Under the pieces are notes generated by a model that searched no databases, was not told the DNA's origin, and saw nothing but the letters and a program-made list of their open reading frames with translations. The position numbers and the translations under genes are program-made. A stretch of 64,000 nucleotides of DNA from Gavia stellata (taxonomy: Eukaryota; Chordata; Aves; Gaviiformes; Gaviidae): assembly GCF_030936135.1 (NCBI RefSeq), contig NC_082637.1:1736001-1800000 (forward strand). The letters are read 5' to 3'. Shown here one piece after another: positions 10,201-21,248 of this stretch. Numbering within the stretch: position 1 is the first letter of the stretch; each line of letters starts with the position of its first letter.

Positions 10201-11685
10201 GACATCCTAGAAAGGCTGCAACAGAATTCAAAGCAATCAGCCTGCTTCCCAAAGTCACGACATACTGTGACCTGTTTTACTTACTGCTTTTGAAGGTCTG
10301 AACTCCTGCTGTACTCCCCTCGTGGAATGATTGTCTTCTCCCATCCAGCTAAAGCAAGGCCTGGTGCTAATTAGCTTTTGTAATCCTGTTTCTGTACATA
10401 TGCCAATGAGGTAGACTTGTTATCCTAAGGAAAACGCGACACCATGTGTTGAGAAATTGTTTTATAAATTGGTCAGTCAATTAGTTTGAGTGCTTCTGTG
10501 GGAAAAGACTAGTGACTTGATCTGTCTGGTGAGACGTTGAACACTGTGGCTTAGTTCAACACAGAAATGTTTTTCACGTATTAAGGTTTCAAACCTCTTA
10601 CAAACTTTATTTCCTAACTCTCAGGCAGAGGAACTGAATAACAAACTCAGAAGCCAAGATAAAAAAATAGAAAACCTGACGGAGAAGCTGACTGCATTGG
10701 AAGCACAGGTAAAGTTGGAAAGTAAAAAGGTATATTGAAGGGAGAGAGCAAAATTAGTTCTCTGCAGTCAGGGGGCCCTTCACACTGCTGGACTTAAGTC
10801 AGTATGACACTGTTGGGGTGGTATTTCTTTGCACTACATCTTTTACTTGGTTTAAAAAAAAAAAAAAAACCACAACACAAAAAATTCCCCCACCCCACCC
10901 CGGAACCTTTCTGGAAGAGCGGCAGGTCCTAGCTGGCATCCAGGCTCAGCTCTTGTCTGCTGTGCTACACTGAGAGGGTTTATTTTATTTTTTTTCCTTG
11001 CAGAATAAAGAACTGAAAGACAGAGTGGAGTTCTGGTCTGGCCAGCCCAAGACTAAAGTTTCAAAAGCCGTCTGGACAGAGTAAGTACCTCGGGAAGTAC
11101 AGCAGGGCACAGGAACGCCTGAGCCCGTGGCTTTTGCAGGCCACCTCCAGTGTCCCCGCAGGGGTTTGAGTGATCTGAGTTAGTCCTTGCTGGAAGCAAA
11201 CTTCATCTTGCAGTGATTATCGTCTCTATAAAGGAGAGGAAAAACACAATCTTTGCTTCAAACTTAGTAGCTGGTGGTGTGATGGCTGTAGCCAGAGTCC
11301 AGACTCCCACGCAGCCATCCAGCTCAGATGGGGCATGCTCAGTGTATCAACCAAGGGCATCTGCAAAGCTTGTGCATCCATTCAAGATTAAATGGGAGCC
11401 TTTCCTGGGGGATACAGTCCTTTGCTGTAGTAGATCTGGATGCAAATTTCTGCTCTCAGTTAGCAGAACAGGCATTTGAAGTCTGCTCCTCCATATCTAG
11501 GGCCATAGTTACAACCCTCTGACTTGTTTCATATATGGTTGTGGGGGGTTTAAGCCTGGCTTGGGCAGGTGTCTGAGTGATTGCTGCCTTCCTGTGCTTC
11601 ACTCTGCAGCACCACGCGAGATTTTGGAGCTTTTGGAGTATCCCCTTACCGGCTGCTCAGCAGGCTAAGGAAGCAAGAGAGCTAA
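4110..11685 (+). CDS. CCDC68: CCDC68, coiled-coil domain-containing protein 68 (coding span, 9 coding exons from the conserved start)
   Basis: The joined exons are 4110-4229, 6708-6851, 7399-7524, 7830-7958, 9058-9140, 9710-9815, 10625-10708, 11004-11080 and 11610-11685. They keep one frame and give 314 residues; human is about 335 from memory. Recognition rests on segments such as EEAEYVKK, ENQVLKIK, EKRTL, LQEQIYHLQ, KKIENL, TKVSKAV and GVSPY, which match the mammalian protein in order. From about residue 60 to 280 the chain is mostly charged heptad-like coiled coil. The family protein sits at centriole subdistal appendages and helps anchor microtubules (established knowledge, not visible here). 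All junctions are GT/AG. A block of about 28 residues found in mammals after EYVKK was not found. The protein may start 14 residues earlier, in exon 1. Gene identity is secure; the exact N-terminus and the missing block are not. Confidence 0.93.
4230..6707 (+). other. CCDC68: CCDC68 intron 2 (may hide a lost or unrecognised exon)
   Basis: Mammalian CCDC68 has about 28 residues (IRTTLQKIRTQMFKDE and on) between EYVKK and the segment coded at 6708. No intact phase-0 exon of that kind was seen here. The nearest candidate follows a strong acceptor at 5886 (see findings) but reaches a stop after ten codons. Flanking exons are both phase 0, so skipping leaves the frame intact. No recognisable repeats. 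Confidence 0.6.
6708..6851 (+). CDS. CCDC68: CCDC68 exon 3
   Basis: It is 144 bases, 48 codons, phase 0 on both sides, with donor ATCAAG|GTGCGT. It encodes a low-complexity Ser/Cys-rich stretch (NSGCSWSCSP) and then the start of the coiled coil, ending ENQVLKIK; human has ENEVLKIK. The acceptor is a tandem TAGCAG at 6705-6710, so the first codon (Gln) can be included or skipped. Confidence 0.88.
6852..7398 (+). other. CCDC68: CCDC68 intron 3
   Basis: GTGCGT donor and TTTCTAG acceptor. It contains a short T run and an AT-rich segment near 7365-7390. Nothing else was recognised. Confidence 0.8.
7399..7524 (+). CDS. CCDC68: CCDC68 exon 4
   Basis: It is 126 bases, 42 codons, phase 0 on both sides, acceptor CTTTCTAG| and donor ATACAG|GTACAC. 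It starts LEAMREAG (human LEASREAG) and continues with a charged amphipathic helix including YETYQTRSEELRK, the pattern of the human coiled coil. Confidence 0.93.
7830..7958 (+). CDS. CCDC68: CCDC68 exon 5
   Basis: It is 129 bases, 43 codons, phase 0, acceptor CGTCCCAG| and donor GAGGAG|GTATGT. The coiled coil continues: QQEEKLQE near the start and MEKRVQRMEE at the end, matching human LENLVQRMEK. It carries two cysteines and is GC-richer than its neighbours. Confidence 0.92.
7959..9057 (+). other. CCDC68: CCDC68 intron 5
   Basis: It runs from GTATGT to TTTCCTTAG and carries no recognisable repeat or exon. The 106-codon open frame at 8468-8788 has no supporting features and is taken as chance. 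Confidence 0.75.
9058..9140 (+). CDS. CCDC68: CCDC68 exon 6
   Basis: It is 83 bases, ending in phase 2 with a split Arg codon completed by the first base of the next exon. Acceptor TTCCTTAG|. The donor CG|GTGATT is weak at +3 to +6. It encodes EKRTLIEKKMSFEKMLQQ and then a short polar stretch, corresponding to human EKRTLLERKLSLENKLLQ. Confidence 0.92.
9141..9709 (+). other. CCDC68: CCDC68 intron 6
   Basis: It runs from GTGATT to CTCGCCTGCAG. No recognisable repeat, RNA gene or further exon. Confidence 0.75.
9710..9815 (+). CDS. CCDC68: CCDC68 exon 7
   Basis: It is 106 bases. The first base completes the split Arg codon; then 35 codons follow, including LQRQISTLQEQIYHLQ and GVIQE. Human has LQREISILQEQISHLQ and SVIQE. 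Acceptor CGCCTGCAG| and donor CAGGAG|GTCAGG, a weak donor sequence. It is GC-rich, with CpGs in the HRGLRG stretch. Confidence 0.93.
9816..10624 (+). other. CCDC68: CCDC68 intron 7
   Basis: It runs from GTCAGG to TAACTCTCAG. Nothing recognised apart from ordinary unique sequence. Confidence 0.75.
10625..10708 (+). CDS. CCDC68: CCDC68 exon 8
   Basis: It is 84 bases, 28 codons, phase 0, acceptor AACTCTCAG| and donor GCACAG|GTAAAG. It encodes the end of the coiled coil, including SQDKKIENLTEKL and LEAQ; human has EQDKRIENLREKV and LEAQ. Confidence 0.93.
11004..11080 (+). CDS. CCDC68: CCDC68 exon 9
   Basis: It is 77 bases, with a long T-rich tract before acceptor CCTTGCAG| and the strong donor ACAGA|GTAAGT. 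It begins NKELKDRV and ends PKTKVSKAVWT plus two bases of a split Asp codon. Human has NKELKTQV and PRTKVSKAVST. Confidence 0.93.
11610..11685 (+). CDS. CCDC68: CCDC68 exon 10, C-terminus and stop
   Basis: The acceptor CTCTGCAG| is followed by one base completing the split codon, then 24 codons and TAA at 11683-11685. The tail has GVSPYRLLSRLRK, like human GVSPYLMLIRLRK, and then three extra residues (QES) beyond the human end. The basic RLRK end is conserved. Confidence 0.92.
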
Positions 11686-11875
11686 AGGAACAACTGGACA
11701 TTTGTCTCCTGCCTTTGTCAGAAGGACTCACCTGTGTGTTGCAACCTGTAACTGCTATGGCCTCTTTGTTACTGCAAAGCACCTTCAGCGCGTGCTGCCT
11801 CTCTGTGAAAGGTGGTGCAGAAGCAGTGCTGCAGAGCTGCATTTGAAAGAATAAACCTGGAAACAAGGCAAGAAT
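11686..11875 (+). other. CCDC68: CCDC68 3' UTR (shortest form)
   Basis: It follows the TAA at 11685. An AATAAA at 11850-11855 predicts cleavage near 11870. Two further signals, at 12069-12074 and 12781-12786, could give longer forms. No RNA evidence is available to choose between them. Confidence 0.6.
11850..11855 (+). terminator. CCDC68 polyadenylation signal (proximal)
   Basis: A canonical AATAAA lies 165 bases after the stop codon, on the gene's strand. Confidence 0.6.
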
Positions 11876-13239
11876 TGATGAGGCAGGCGGTGAGCTCATG
11901 AATGCCTGCCCAGCCTGGACAGCAAAGGCAGCTCCAGCCGTGCCTGGGAGATGCTGCACCGCTGGACCAGCTCCCCACCTGCGCTCCTGTATGAAGGGGC
12001 TCCCACCTACACAGACTGCAGCAGAGACTCAGTTTAACTGCTACTCTCATTTTTAGGTAAGATTATAAAATAAACCTTCAACTACCTGGAACGTTGTTAC
12101 ACTTGCCGCTTTCCCACCTGCTGTTGTAGGCTGGAGGGAGCACAGGGTGGAGGTGGAGCAGTGGCCCTGCCCTTTTGGGGGGGGCTCAGCTCTCCTCCAG
12201 TGTTCCACCCCACGGGCACAGCATGTTTTAGGCATAGCAGCAGCATAATGTCAGTGTCCTCAGGCAAGGAGTCAGCAGATCCCTTTCTGGGTTAACCTGG
12301 CTCTTGCTTTCCTGAAAACTTTCCATGGCAAATGGTAGATTTTCTGCCCATGTCAGTGGGAGTGTGAAGTTCCTCCTTGAGTCTTTCCTCCAGCTGAAAT
12401 CCCCTTTGGAGGGGAAAGCAGCTGTTGCAGGGGTGAGGGCTCTCTTTTTCTCCCCCTTACTATGGGAGAGGTGCTGTGGTGGTCAACATCCCGGGTCCAA
12501 AAGAGAGCTAAACGGTGTCCCCAGGGGAGTGACAGTGGCTTTGCACACTCACATTTACCTCTGCACTGTGGGACAGAGGGAACCTGAGAACAGCTCTGGC
12601 CCTGGTCTGTCTTCTAATCCCTGACCTGCAGACAGAGCAGCATTTGGAAAAAAAAAAGAAAGTGTTGATCCTTAAATAAGGCTTAAAGGTACTCACTTGA
12701 AGTTTGTTCCTTTTCTTATCTAACTTTAGATACATTATTCATACATGGTGTCACTCTGGGATTAACTGGGTTAAGGTGCAAATAAAAGCTTGGCACCTGC
12801 TTAGTACCGGGGTGAGGCAGGTTGTCTGTGTTTCAGCAGGCACCAAGGGAGCAGGCAGGGGACAGCCTGCTCGCTTATACTTACTTACTTACTTAGTCAC
12901 CATTTAAGAGGGTGAGAGGGTGAGCTTTGTAAATTGTACCATTTCCCTGCCCATTCTGACCACCAGGTCAGTTCTTACCCATCCCTCGAGAGAGAGAGAA
13001 ACCGAGTTCCACCTGAAGTCAGGGTGCCAATGGTGAGTGCCATGGGGCAGGCTGGGTGCTGACCCACAGTGAGGTTTGCAAACGCACCCCAAGCAACCCT
13101 CAGCCAGCCTGAAAAGCCCCGCCTCTCTTTCCCCGGTCTTCCACTTGTTTTCCTAAGCTGCCAGATTGCTAATGCTGCATAACTAGGCTGTACCTCTTTC
13201 TTAGGGAGAAGCCTCTGTTTGCCCCTAAAACAGCTGAGA
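11876..13239. other. Space between the convergent 3' ends of CCDC68 and RAB27B
   Basis: About 1.4 kb if CCDC68 uses its proximal signal, or about 0.4 kb if it uses 12781. It holds further AATAAA hexamers on the + strand (12069, 12781) and a short ACTT tandem repeat at about 12881-12896. No coding sequence recognised. Confidence 0.6.
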
Positions 13240-13260
13240 CACCGGATTTAAAAATGTACT

Positions 13261-13266
13261 TTTATT
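13261..13266 (-). terminator. RAB27B distal polyadenylation signal
   Basis: TTTATT on the + strand reads AATAAA on the gene's strand. Cleavage is expected near 13240, leaving a short gap to the CCDC68 3' end. Confidence 0.5.
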
Positions 13267-16200
13267 CTGAAAATAACAGTGCAGAAACTGAGTCACAGGA
13301 TACATTCCTCAGCTGTATTACACAAACCCAGACACCAGTGAATCAGTTGACAGTATGTTTTGAAGCCACGGGTACTTTGGTACAACAGAGTGACATTAAC
13401 ATCAGTAAGTAAGCGCCATGGTCCAATCAAGGGGCGTCTATAATAAAAAATACTATTTGTGTTCAAGATGACAGTTTCAGTCACACTCATAGCACTAGGC
13501 ATAGCACAGATCTGTTAAAGACAAACATAAAACATGCTTACAGTAGCATAACAGAAGGAAACACTTAAAAGGTAACTGATACAGGATGCTTAGTGTTTAT
13601 CCAGAAGGTGAGAGATAACTTAACAAAACCAAAGAAGAACCATTTAACTTCCATAAGTAAGTCGACTAAGATACAACAGGCTTTTTCTAATATACACTTT
13701 GTCCACTAAGCCCTATTGCACGAGGAGGATGGGCAGCTTTAGGGTCTACTTTCTAAAGTTCTAACTAGGTAACCATATGGAACAAAAGCACATAGCAAAG
13801 AATCATTTCCTGTGTTGCCTTTAACTAGTTTAGATAGAAATAATAGTAATAAATTAGAAACAGATCTGCCCAGCATTTAAGATAATAGTCCCAAGTCAAC
13901 AGCATCCTCTGAAAAAAAAAACCAACCCACAAGACTTATCCTATAGGGGTGTATGGGTTTCTCTGGGGGAAGGGAATTTATGTTTAAAGTAGAAGAATTA
14001 TTAAGAAAGGAAAGAAGCTGTGAAAATTTGGCTCTCTCGTTAAAGGTGCCTCAAGCCAGGTCTCCTAGTAATCAGGTAAAAAACTTCATTTTTACAGCTT
14101 CACATCAGTTACAACACTTTTTTCTCCTTGTCTTTGTAAGAAAGATCAGAGCATGGTCTGAAACTCCTACAATGTTCATAACTGTATAAAAATAGCAGTC
14201 ACTTGAGGTTATTTTTATGCTTGCTACTTTTCTTCAGTTATAGTGCCAAGAATACAGCTCCAGAATTTTTTTTTTTTTTAAGTTTAGGCTGAAAACTTTA
14301 GTTATATCCATGAATTGAAGTAGTTCTAGGAGATAAAACCTCTTACCTTGAAACAGTCCTAAAGAGTCACTATAGAGTAGGTATCAAAATCACATCTTTC
14401 TTACACAACTTTTAATAACGTCTTTCTTACATGATCCGATCCTTTAAAATGTAAACGTATGTATGACAACCCTTTATACATTCAGAATGTTAAATAACTG
14501 TTTTCTGAAGGCTACATCTTAAGGCAATCGGTTTTTATAAAGTTACCAAGACAGCAAGGAAATGGCAGCTGCTCTCAACCGCCTTTTACTACTTCATACC
14601 CACTGCCAGTCTCAGCCATGCGAGCAGTCAAATTGCCTATTCCTGCCTTATGTTTCCTCTTTTTAAAAAAAGCACGTTTCAGGCACTCAAACCCCCTCTT
14701 TTTTTTCCTTTTTTTTTTTTTGTTAAGAGAAGCAAATACCTTTCCTCTTGCAAATGTCTATAAAAAGCCACAGAAGGCAAAGGCTATAGAAAAGACAAGA
14801 ATTACTTAAGCCCCTGCTACCGGTTTTCTTTAGTGCCACTACCTCTCCTAGGGACAGGCGGGTGCTGAGCTGGACACCAGGCTCAGGACTCGGCCGGGGC
14901 TCCAAGCTGGCTCTGCCCCAGCGCCCTGGCTGGAAAAGGAGATGATGAAGTGGGGAAACCACATCAGCCAGGAGCTGAGAAACGAGGATGTGCTGCTCTG
15001 CAAGGGCAGCCTCAAGCAGCAGCCCTCTGCTGTAACTGCAGTTTGGTACCTGCCAGGGTGGAGTGGGGCCCCTGGCTGAGCGGAGAGTCACTCCCCTGCC
15101 AAATGCTTTTATTTGGAAGTGAGTCATTAGAACAAGGAAAAAAAAAAACCGAACCCACACATTACAAGCTGATCACAGATAAAAATATCTCATAAAATGA
15201 AAGCAGAAGCTTAAATGATTGTGAAGCCTAAAATATACAATGTGCCACATGCTATCTCCTGACCCTCAGACGTTTCTAAACCTCTCGTGGCTCTGAACAA
15301 GCATTGCTACCTGTCAGCAACAGATCCTGTAAAGACTTCTGGAGAGCACCTGCTTAAGCATCTAAAAACTTGAAGAATGCATTGAAGAATGGTCGTTAAT
15401 GCTCTCCTGGCCTTTTTCCATTGATGGAATAATTTTCTTCATGGCTGGACAATATTTAAATAATAAAAATAAGCTCATTCACATCTGTACATTCATGGAG
15501 TAGGTACTTCTGTGCAGATTTTTTCATTTTTTAGCTCTAGTTGTTTTGCCCTGACAACAGCTCCTTACTTCTCAGAGACACTCCAGACCTAGTTCAGCCA
15601 AGCACTTACTTACTTACACACAAGCTTAAGTAACTTCTTAAACTGGGCTCGCTGGTAAACACTGTAAACATTTAAGGGCATTTCTCTTATCTAAAGCATG
15701 TTGCTTCTAGTACCACTTCTATCCTGCCATTTCCAGCCAGCCCTAGGTATTCCCACACCTCCATCTGTCTCTGCGGGTAACTTCTTTTATTCCTGAGGAT
15801 GCAAAGCAGCACAGGACCCTGCCCTGGCACTGTCCAGCATCTCCCCTTGCCCACCTGGCAGCAGGGCTGGCCGAGGCACCACAGTGGCATACCGTAAACA
15901 CAGGCAGTGTAAAATTCACTGCTGGAGCGATCTCTACAGCCAAAGAGGTACTTTCAATGTATGCATCAGAAAAAAAAAAAAAAAAAAATCCCATTTGACA
16001 ACAGCATATTTCCTTTCTTGCATTCCTAAAATGGCCTCGGCACTACTACTCCAAAGCGAGGGGCTGGGGAAGGTGAGGGCAAGGTCAGCAGAGGATGCCA
16101 GAATAAGAGCAGCAACATCAGCTTAAAGACATTCCCTGCTGACCGTAAGTTTCATCACTCCTCTGAGTATTACCCCCAGGGTCTGAAATCACTAAATGTC

Positions 16201-19200
16201 GCAGTTCATAAACGGAGCAGCAACACCAGACTTACTTTGGCACCACACTTTGGCAATGCAAATATTTAGCAATGGATAAGGGAGACATTTCTTCCACCAA
16301 GACACACTGAGCAGAAGACTGCAACCGAACAGAAGGAGCTGCAACCAAAGGATCACTGTAGTACCTACAGCCGTAAGTCAGCACTCCAGCACTACTCTAG
16401 CACAGCATATTGCACATTTTTACATTCATGCTTAAAACTGAGAGGACTAAAATACCTGTAGATCAGGAAGAAGAATGGACTACGGTAAGCTCTAAGGATG
16501 AGACAAGAGGTATAACGCAATTATGCTGTACACGTGAGTTAACTGGGACACACCAAGAGGAGTAAGGGAACAGATTCAACAAGGAGTCAGGTAACTTGAA
16601 CTGTCTTGGTAAATGTCACGGCCTGAGACGGCTGCTGGAGACGAGGAAGGCAGAACTATGCAGAGAGAAAAGGAAACCAAAATTACTCTCAGCGTAAGAT
16701 CCCGCAAGACACACTTCTGAAGGACCGGCATTACCGTCACTTTTGTCAGTGCACAGCACTGTTCAGTTCAGAAATTGCCACACACACTATGCAGTAAAGT
16801 CTGCAGCAAGAGCACTTTACTGGGGGGACGCTGGAAAACTGAAATAAGGTATTTCTAAAAGAACACAAAGAGACCTTGAGAAACCAGTGCCTGGACTGAA
16901 ATTCAAGACAAAAGTGCTAGAATACCTGTACTGACATTTACTTTTTAGTATCACCCTGGATAAAGTATCATAGGACCTTCACTCCCTCTCCAGCCCTCAT
17001 GTGGGATATCTAGTAGGCTTGCAAACAAGCTGTATTTGTGCTCAAAAGCAAATGCTTAACTTCCAATTGAAATACGTATCATTCTGCAACAGCAGAATCT
17101 GGATTCAAGTTCTAGTGGGATGGGATGAGCCTATAGCCTACCAGAGGCGTTAAGTGAAAGCAAATTCGTTTCCCAGGCTGGTGTCCTGGAAGAATTTATA
17201 GGACTGAACATTTCAAACACCTGGAGCAACAGGAATGAAAACAGTAGGATATGTGGGTCCAGCGAGGGATACATTCAGGAGTTCACAGTGCAGCCAGAAG
17301 AGCTTGAACTAGTGAAGTGCTGTGCCATGATGCTGCGCCTCATTGGCGTCACAGCAGCCTGTATGCGGCACGGCACTACCCACCGTATGGATGACTCGGC
17401 TGTGCCGCACCGCCCTGCCGGCTCACCGGCTGTTTTCCAGGAGGTCGCAAGCAGCTAGCAGGGGTTCACTAGGCATCCAGCTCACCATGCTGTGGAGTCA
17501 GAAAACTGACCTAAGGGGATCCACTACAGAGCTACAGCAGAAGTGAAGGAAACCCCTTCAACCAGAAAGTGGGTACTGGATAGAACTGAGAGAGGGTCTT
17601 CTAGCACGTGGGATAGAAAAGTTCCTTTCCATATCAGCATGGCTCTAAGATTGTGAGGAGCACCCTTGTAGTGTTCTTTCTTTGCTGCATTATTTCCTGG
17701 ATATTACATAGAACTTGTGAACCTTAACATTGCTATCGCTTTCAGTTCCTACCACAGCAGCAAGGAGTGGCCCTGAGTCACCAGTGCAGGGCTGCCTGCA
17801 GGGGTTCGCAAGAGCCATGACGCTGCAGGAAGACAGACGGATGTCACCAAGCGGACATAAAAGAATGTGAACCTGCTGGTGGGCATGTGAAACCTAAGAG
17901 GAATAGTTATGAAGAAAAAAAGGAGCAAGAGTCAAACGATGATGGAGAGGGGACAGAAGGCAATTTTTAGTAAGAGTTCATTATCTAGTTTTTTCCAAAG
18001 AGAGAATTAACCTGATGATAAACTACAAAGCTGTTAGTAGCCATTTAGAATCACTTCTCCTGTTCCCCTTTTCTTAGTTTAATAGCTCAGAGCTACTATA
18101 CTACCTACCAGGAAAGGAAACATGTTTAAACTTCTCTTCCTTTCCTCCAAACAAAGTTTTGATGGCAAAATCCTTTTGGGATAGTAGTTCCACAGATTTT
18201 TTTTCTTTTTCTAAAAAACACAGAATAATAATCAGTTGCTTGCATTAGCAAGTATAAAAATACAAACCAAGCAATGGAATTTTTATTACAGTCATTTACC
18301 TTTCATTCCTAAACAGAGCCCTCGAGCAACACTGGGCTGTGAAGGCTGGCCATGTGCTCGCTCCACCCGCACTGGAGAGTTTCAGAGACTATATCCTTAC
18401 GGAATGGAGCTCCCTGGTAATGCACCGTCAGCTCTGACAATTCACAGTCACTGAAGCTCAGTGGCTAGGTTAGGAGTAACCTTCCTCCAGACCAAACTGT
18501 TCTGGGTATCACTGCTCTATTTTTCTCTTTTTTTTAATTATTATAAGAGTGCTAGTTTCAGCAGGTGGAGAGATAAATAGAAGCAATGGAGCTTCTTCAA
18601 GGTGCTTTGAAACAGTGCCAGGTTTGGGATTTTACACACCTTTGTATGAATCATCTGTCTGCTACAGAAGTCACTTTCAGCTTTGTAACAGCTTTTAGAC
18701 AAGCTATACTTCAGCTGCTCAGGGAAACACGCTTTGGTTGACTGTTAGTAATTTACCATTCTTAGCAACTTCTTTCACTCCTGTTTAATGGACAAAAATC
18801 TGATGCCACAAAATGAGAGATTTCTTTGAAAGTGAGACAGGGAGCTCCTCAGATCACCATTTTCAGGAATTCAAGATCTATTACAACTTACTAAAAAGTT
18901 ATTTGTACCTTTTACGCTACGTATTAAAAAGCAATAAAACTTTACTTCAAAGAAAACCCTGAAGTTCCAGCCTACGTATCACAGGTAACTGAGGAACCCG
19001 TCTGAGTATCAGCCTGCTTGCTATCAGTCTACTTATATCTTCTGCCTGAGAAATCACCTGTTGACTACCACAACAGCTTTTCCACCTCTTGAGGTGTTAG
19101 GACTGTTTATAACCTATAACAGGACCTGCATTATACCTGTTTGTGTAGTATACACTATATATAGCCTTTAGGTATAGTCTATCACTTACATAATCTTTAC

Positions 19201-20423
19201 AGCCTGCAAGTTAGATTTCTGGCATGGTAATCGCAGCTATTTGGTTACTCACCCAATGGGTCTGCTCCTACGGATGTACCATCTGCCCTGTTAACATGCC
19301 AAATCAGCAAGTAAACATCGTTTTAGGAGCTGGGCAGAAAAACCTGTTATTTTTTCAGCAGTGAATCTGGTAAATTCTCCAGTTCTGGGAAGCACTGAAA
19401 CACTTTATGCGCTTGCTATTCAAAGTTTGCAATTTTCAATCAATCAAAGCTGAAAACATTTAAATAAATGAAAGTCTGCAATCCTGCCAACCCAACCAAT
19501 TAAGCTTGGCTTGTAAAGAGATTCGTTTTTAGCCCCCAAGCTGCACCCTCCCAAGTGATCTGAAAGTAGCTTGAAGTGCAATAAACACAAATAGACCTTT
19601 AACTACCACCTGTATAAAACCAGAACTGTTATTCTACAAAAAAGGGCAGGGTAGACTAATAAATATGCCGTAACTTGGTTTAGAAAATGATCTATACTTA
19701 TAAATATAGTATTTTTCTTTATTTTTTCCTGTACTTGTCTTTGTGATAAGCAACTTGCTATTTCACTAGAACTTGCTTTCACCCATAGAAAAAACCTTTT
19801 GTATTGCAGTAAACCAACAGAGCAACTTCTACCCTCTGCACTGAGATACCTGCAAACTTTGGCAACACACTTCTATCTAGTCAGTCATATACTCTGGACT
19901 CCTGTCATTCCAAGTCCTCATGTCACGGTTTTTCCACTTTGCCCTCTTGCAGAGAATTTAAGAGTATGAGAAAGCTCTCCTCTGTTGAAAAGCTAAGTGT
20001 ACGGAGGACCCGACAAAGCTGTAGCAATAACTTAGAGGCTCTCTCAGCACAAGCAGAGTTTACAGTTCCCTTCCAGGCAGTGCAAACAAGCCACAAGTTC
20101 TTTCCCATGTCCTACCTGTGATATGCAGTTACCCAGAGAGAAAGAAGAGAAAGGATAGTTTCCTTAAGTTGAGGAGGGGAGAATATTTTTTGCTAATGGT
20201 AAGAAGTTGTTTCATAAAATATAGTTTATCTCTGTTCCCATACATTATACTCTCTTCTTTATAAACTGTCCCTGCAGCATCAGAATCCCTCTCCATACTT
20301 TTTCCCATAACGCTCCAATCCCTGCTTGGATTACTGGCAACACAAGCAATGCTGCAGAATTCCCTGATAGTTTTTTTTTTTTTTTTTAAATTAAACGCCC
20401 TATTTCCTGCCCCCAAACCCAAA

Positions 20424-20457
20424 ACACACACACACACACACACATACACACACACAC
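20424..20457. repeat. (CA)n microsatellite, UG repeat in RAB27B mRNA
   Basis: About 17 CA units with one TA interruption near 20445. It lies inside the presumed RAB27B 3' UTR, so the transcript carries (UG)n, the kind of site bound by TDP-43 and CELF family proteins. It is followed on the + strand by a C-rich stretch. Confidence 0.9.
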
Positions 20458-21058
20458 CCGCCCCACCCCCCCAACCACTGTCTCAGTGATTCAGTCAGGA
20501 CAGACTCACAGCATTGCTTACTCTGTGCAAGTGATAAAGTTTTTCTTAATAGGCCACATAAAATCTTTTGTATCTCTGCCTTAGAAAACACACGGTCCCT
20601 GATGCAGATTAAGAATTACCAAGAAGCAGAATTCTGTGGCAAAATGGCACAGACCTAGAAAACCACCCACCTCCATTTGAATTTCAATATCCAGTGTATG
20701 CAGACAATAGGTTCTTTCCCTCCTTTTTTAAAAAAATAAAGCTACTTTCCTCTATTCAGTATCTTGATCACAGGAAAAATAAAGATGAGGACTGGGGGAA
20801 AAGGAATGGGGAAGAAGAGGTGGGAGAGTTTTCCATGAAGATGGCACCGTATTAGGAAGAATCATTTCAGCACAAGAGCCTCACTGAAACACAGCTTTTA
20901 GTTTTAAACCAGTTCTTTGGAGAAAAATGCACAATCCCAGTAAAACAATGTAACGTTGCTTCTGTGCACAGCTCAAGAGAGCCGGTTTGAATTTGGTGGT
21001 AGGTCAGCCATATTCTGATGAAATATTTGCATTGGTTCTCACAGTTTAGAGGTGACGT

Positions 21059-21248
21059 CTAGCAGGCACACTTTTTCTCCTCCGGTTTTGCTGAATCTAG
21101 CTTTCCCGAGCTTCCTCCGTTGGCTGTGTCGGAGACCTGTGTCTTGTCCACACACTGCTCCATACGCTTCATTATCAAGTCCAGAAGCGTGTCCACAGCC
21201 TTCTCCACGTTCTGTCCGGTAGCAGCACTTGTTTCGAAGTACGGTATG
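21059..21248 (-). CDS. RAB27B: RAB27B last coding exon (G5 motif, hypervariable tail, CAC prenylation motif)
   Basis: The acceptor CACCGTAG| is followed by one base completing a Gly codon, then 62 codons and TAG at 21061-21059. It begins [18 protein letters not shown] (the guanine-specifying loop), then [13 protein letters not shown]. The tail ends EEKKCAC; human ends EKKCIC. The last residues supply the two cysteines that are geranylgeranylated. Tail differences from human are concentrated in the linker, as usual for Rab proteins. Confidence 0.96.

Larger units (their letters stand above)
13240..21058 (-). other. RAB27B: RAB27B 3' UTR, about 7.8 kb
   Basis: It extends on the - strand from the stop codon at 21059 to about 13240. 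The end is inferred from AATAAA on the - strand (13266-13261), the last clear signal before CCDC68 and close to where the two genes must end. Mammalian RAB27B mRNA also has a 3' UTR of several kb (recalled). The sequence is AU-rich with no open frames of note. It has a UG repeat (20424-20457, CA on the + strand), an A17 run on the transcript strand near 20371-20387, and other internal AATAAA hexamers that could give shorter forms. The length is an inference without transcript data. Confidence 0.6.
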
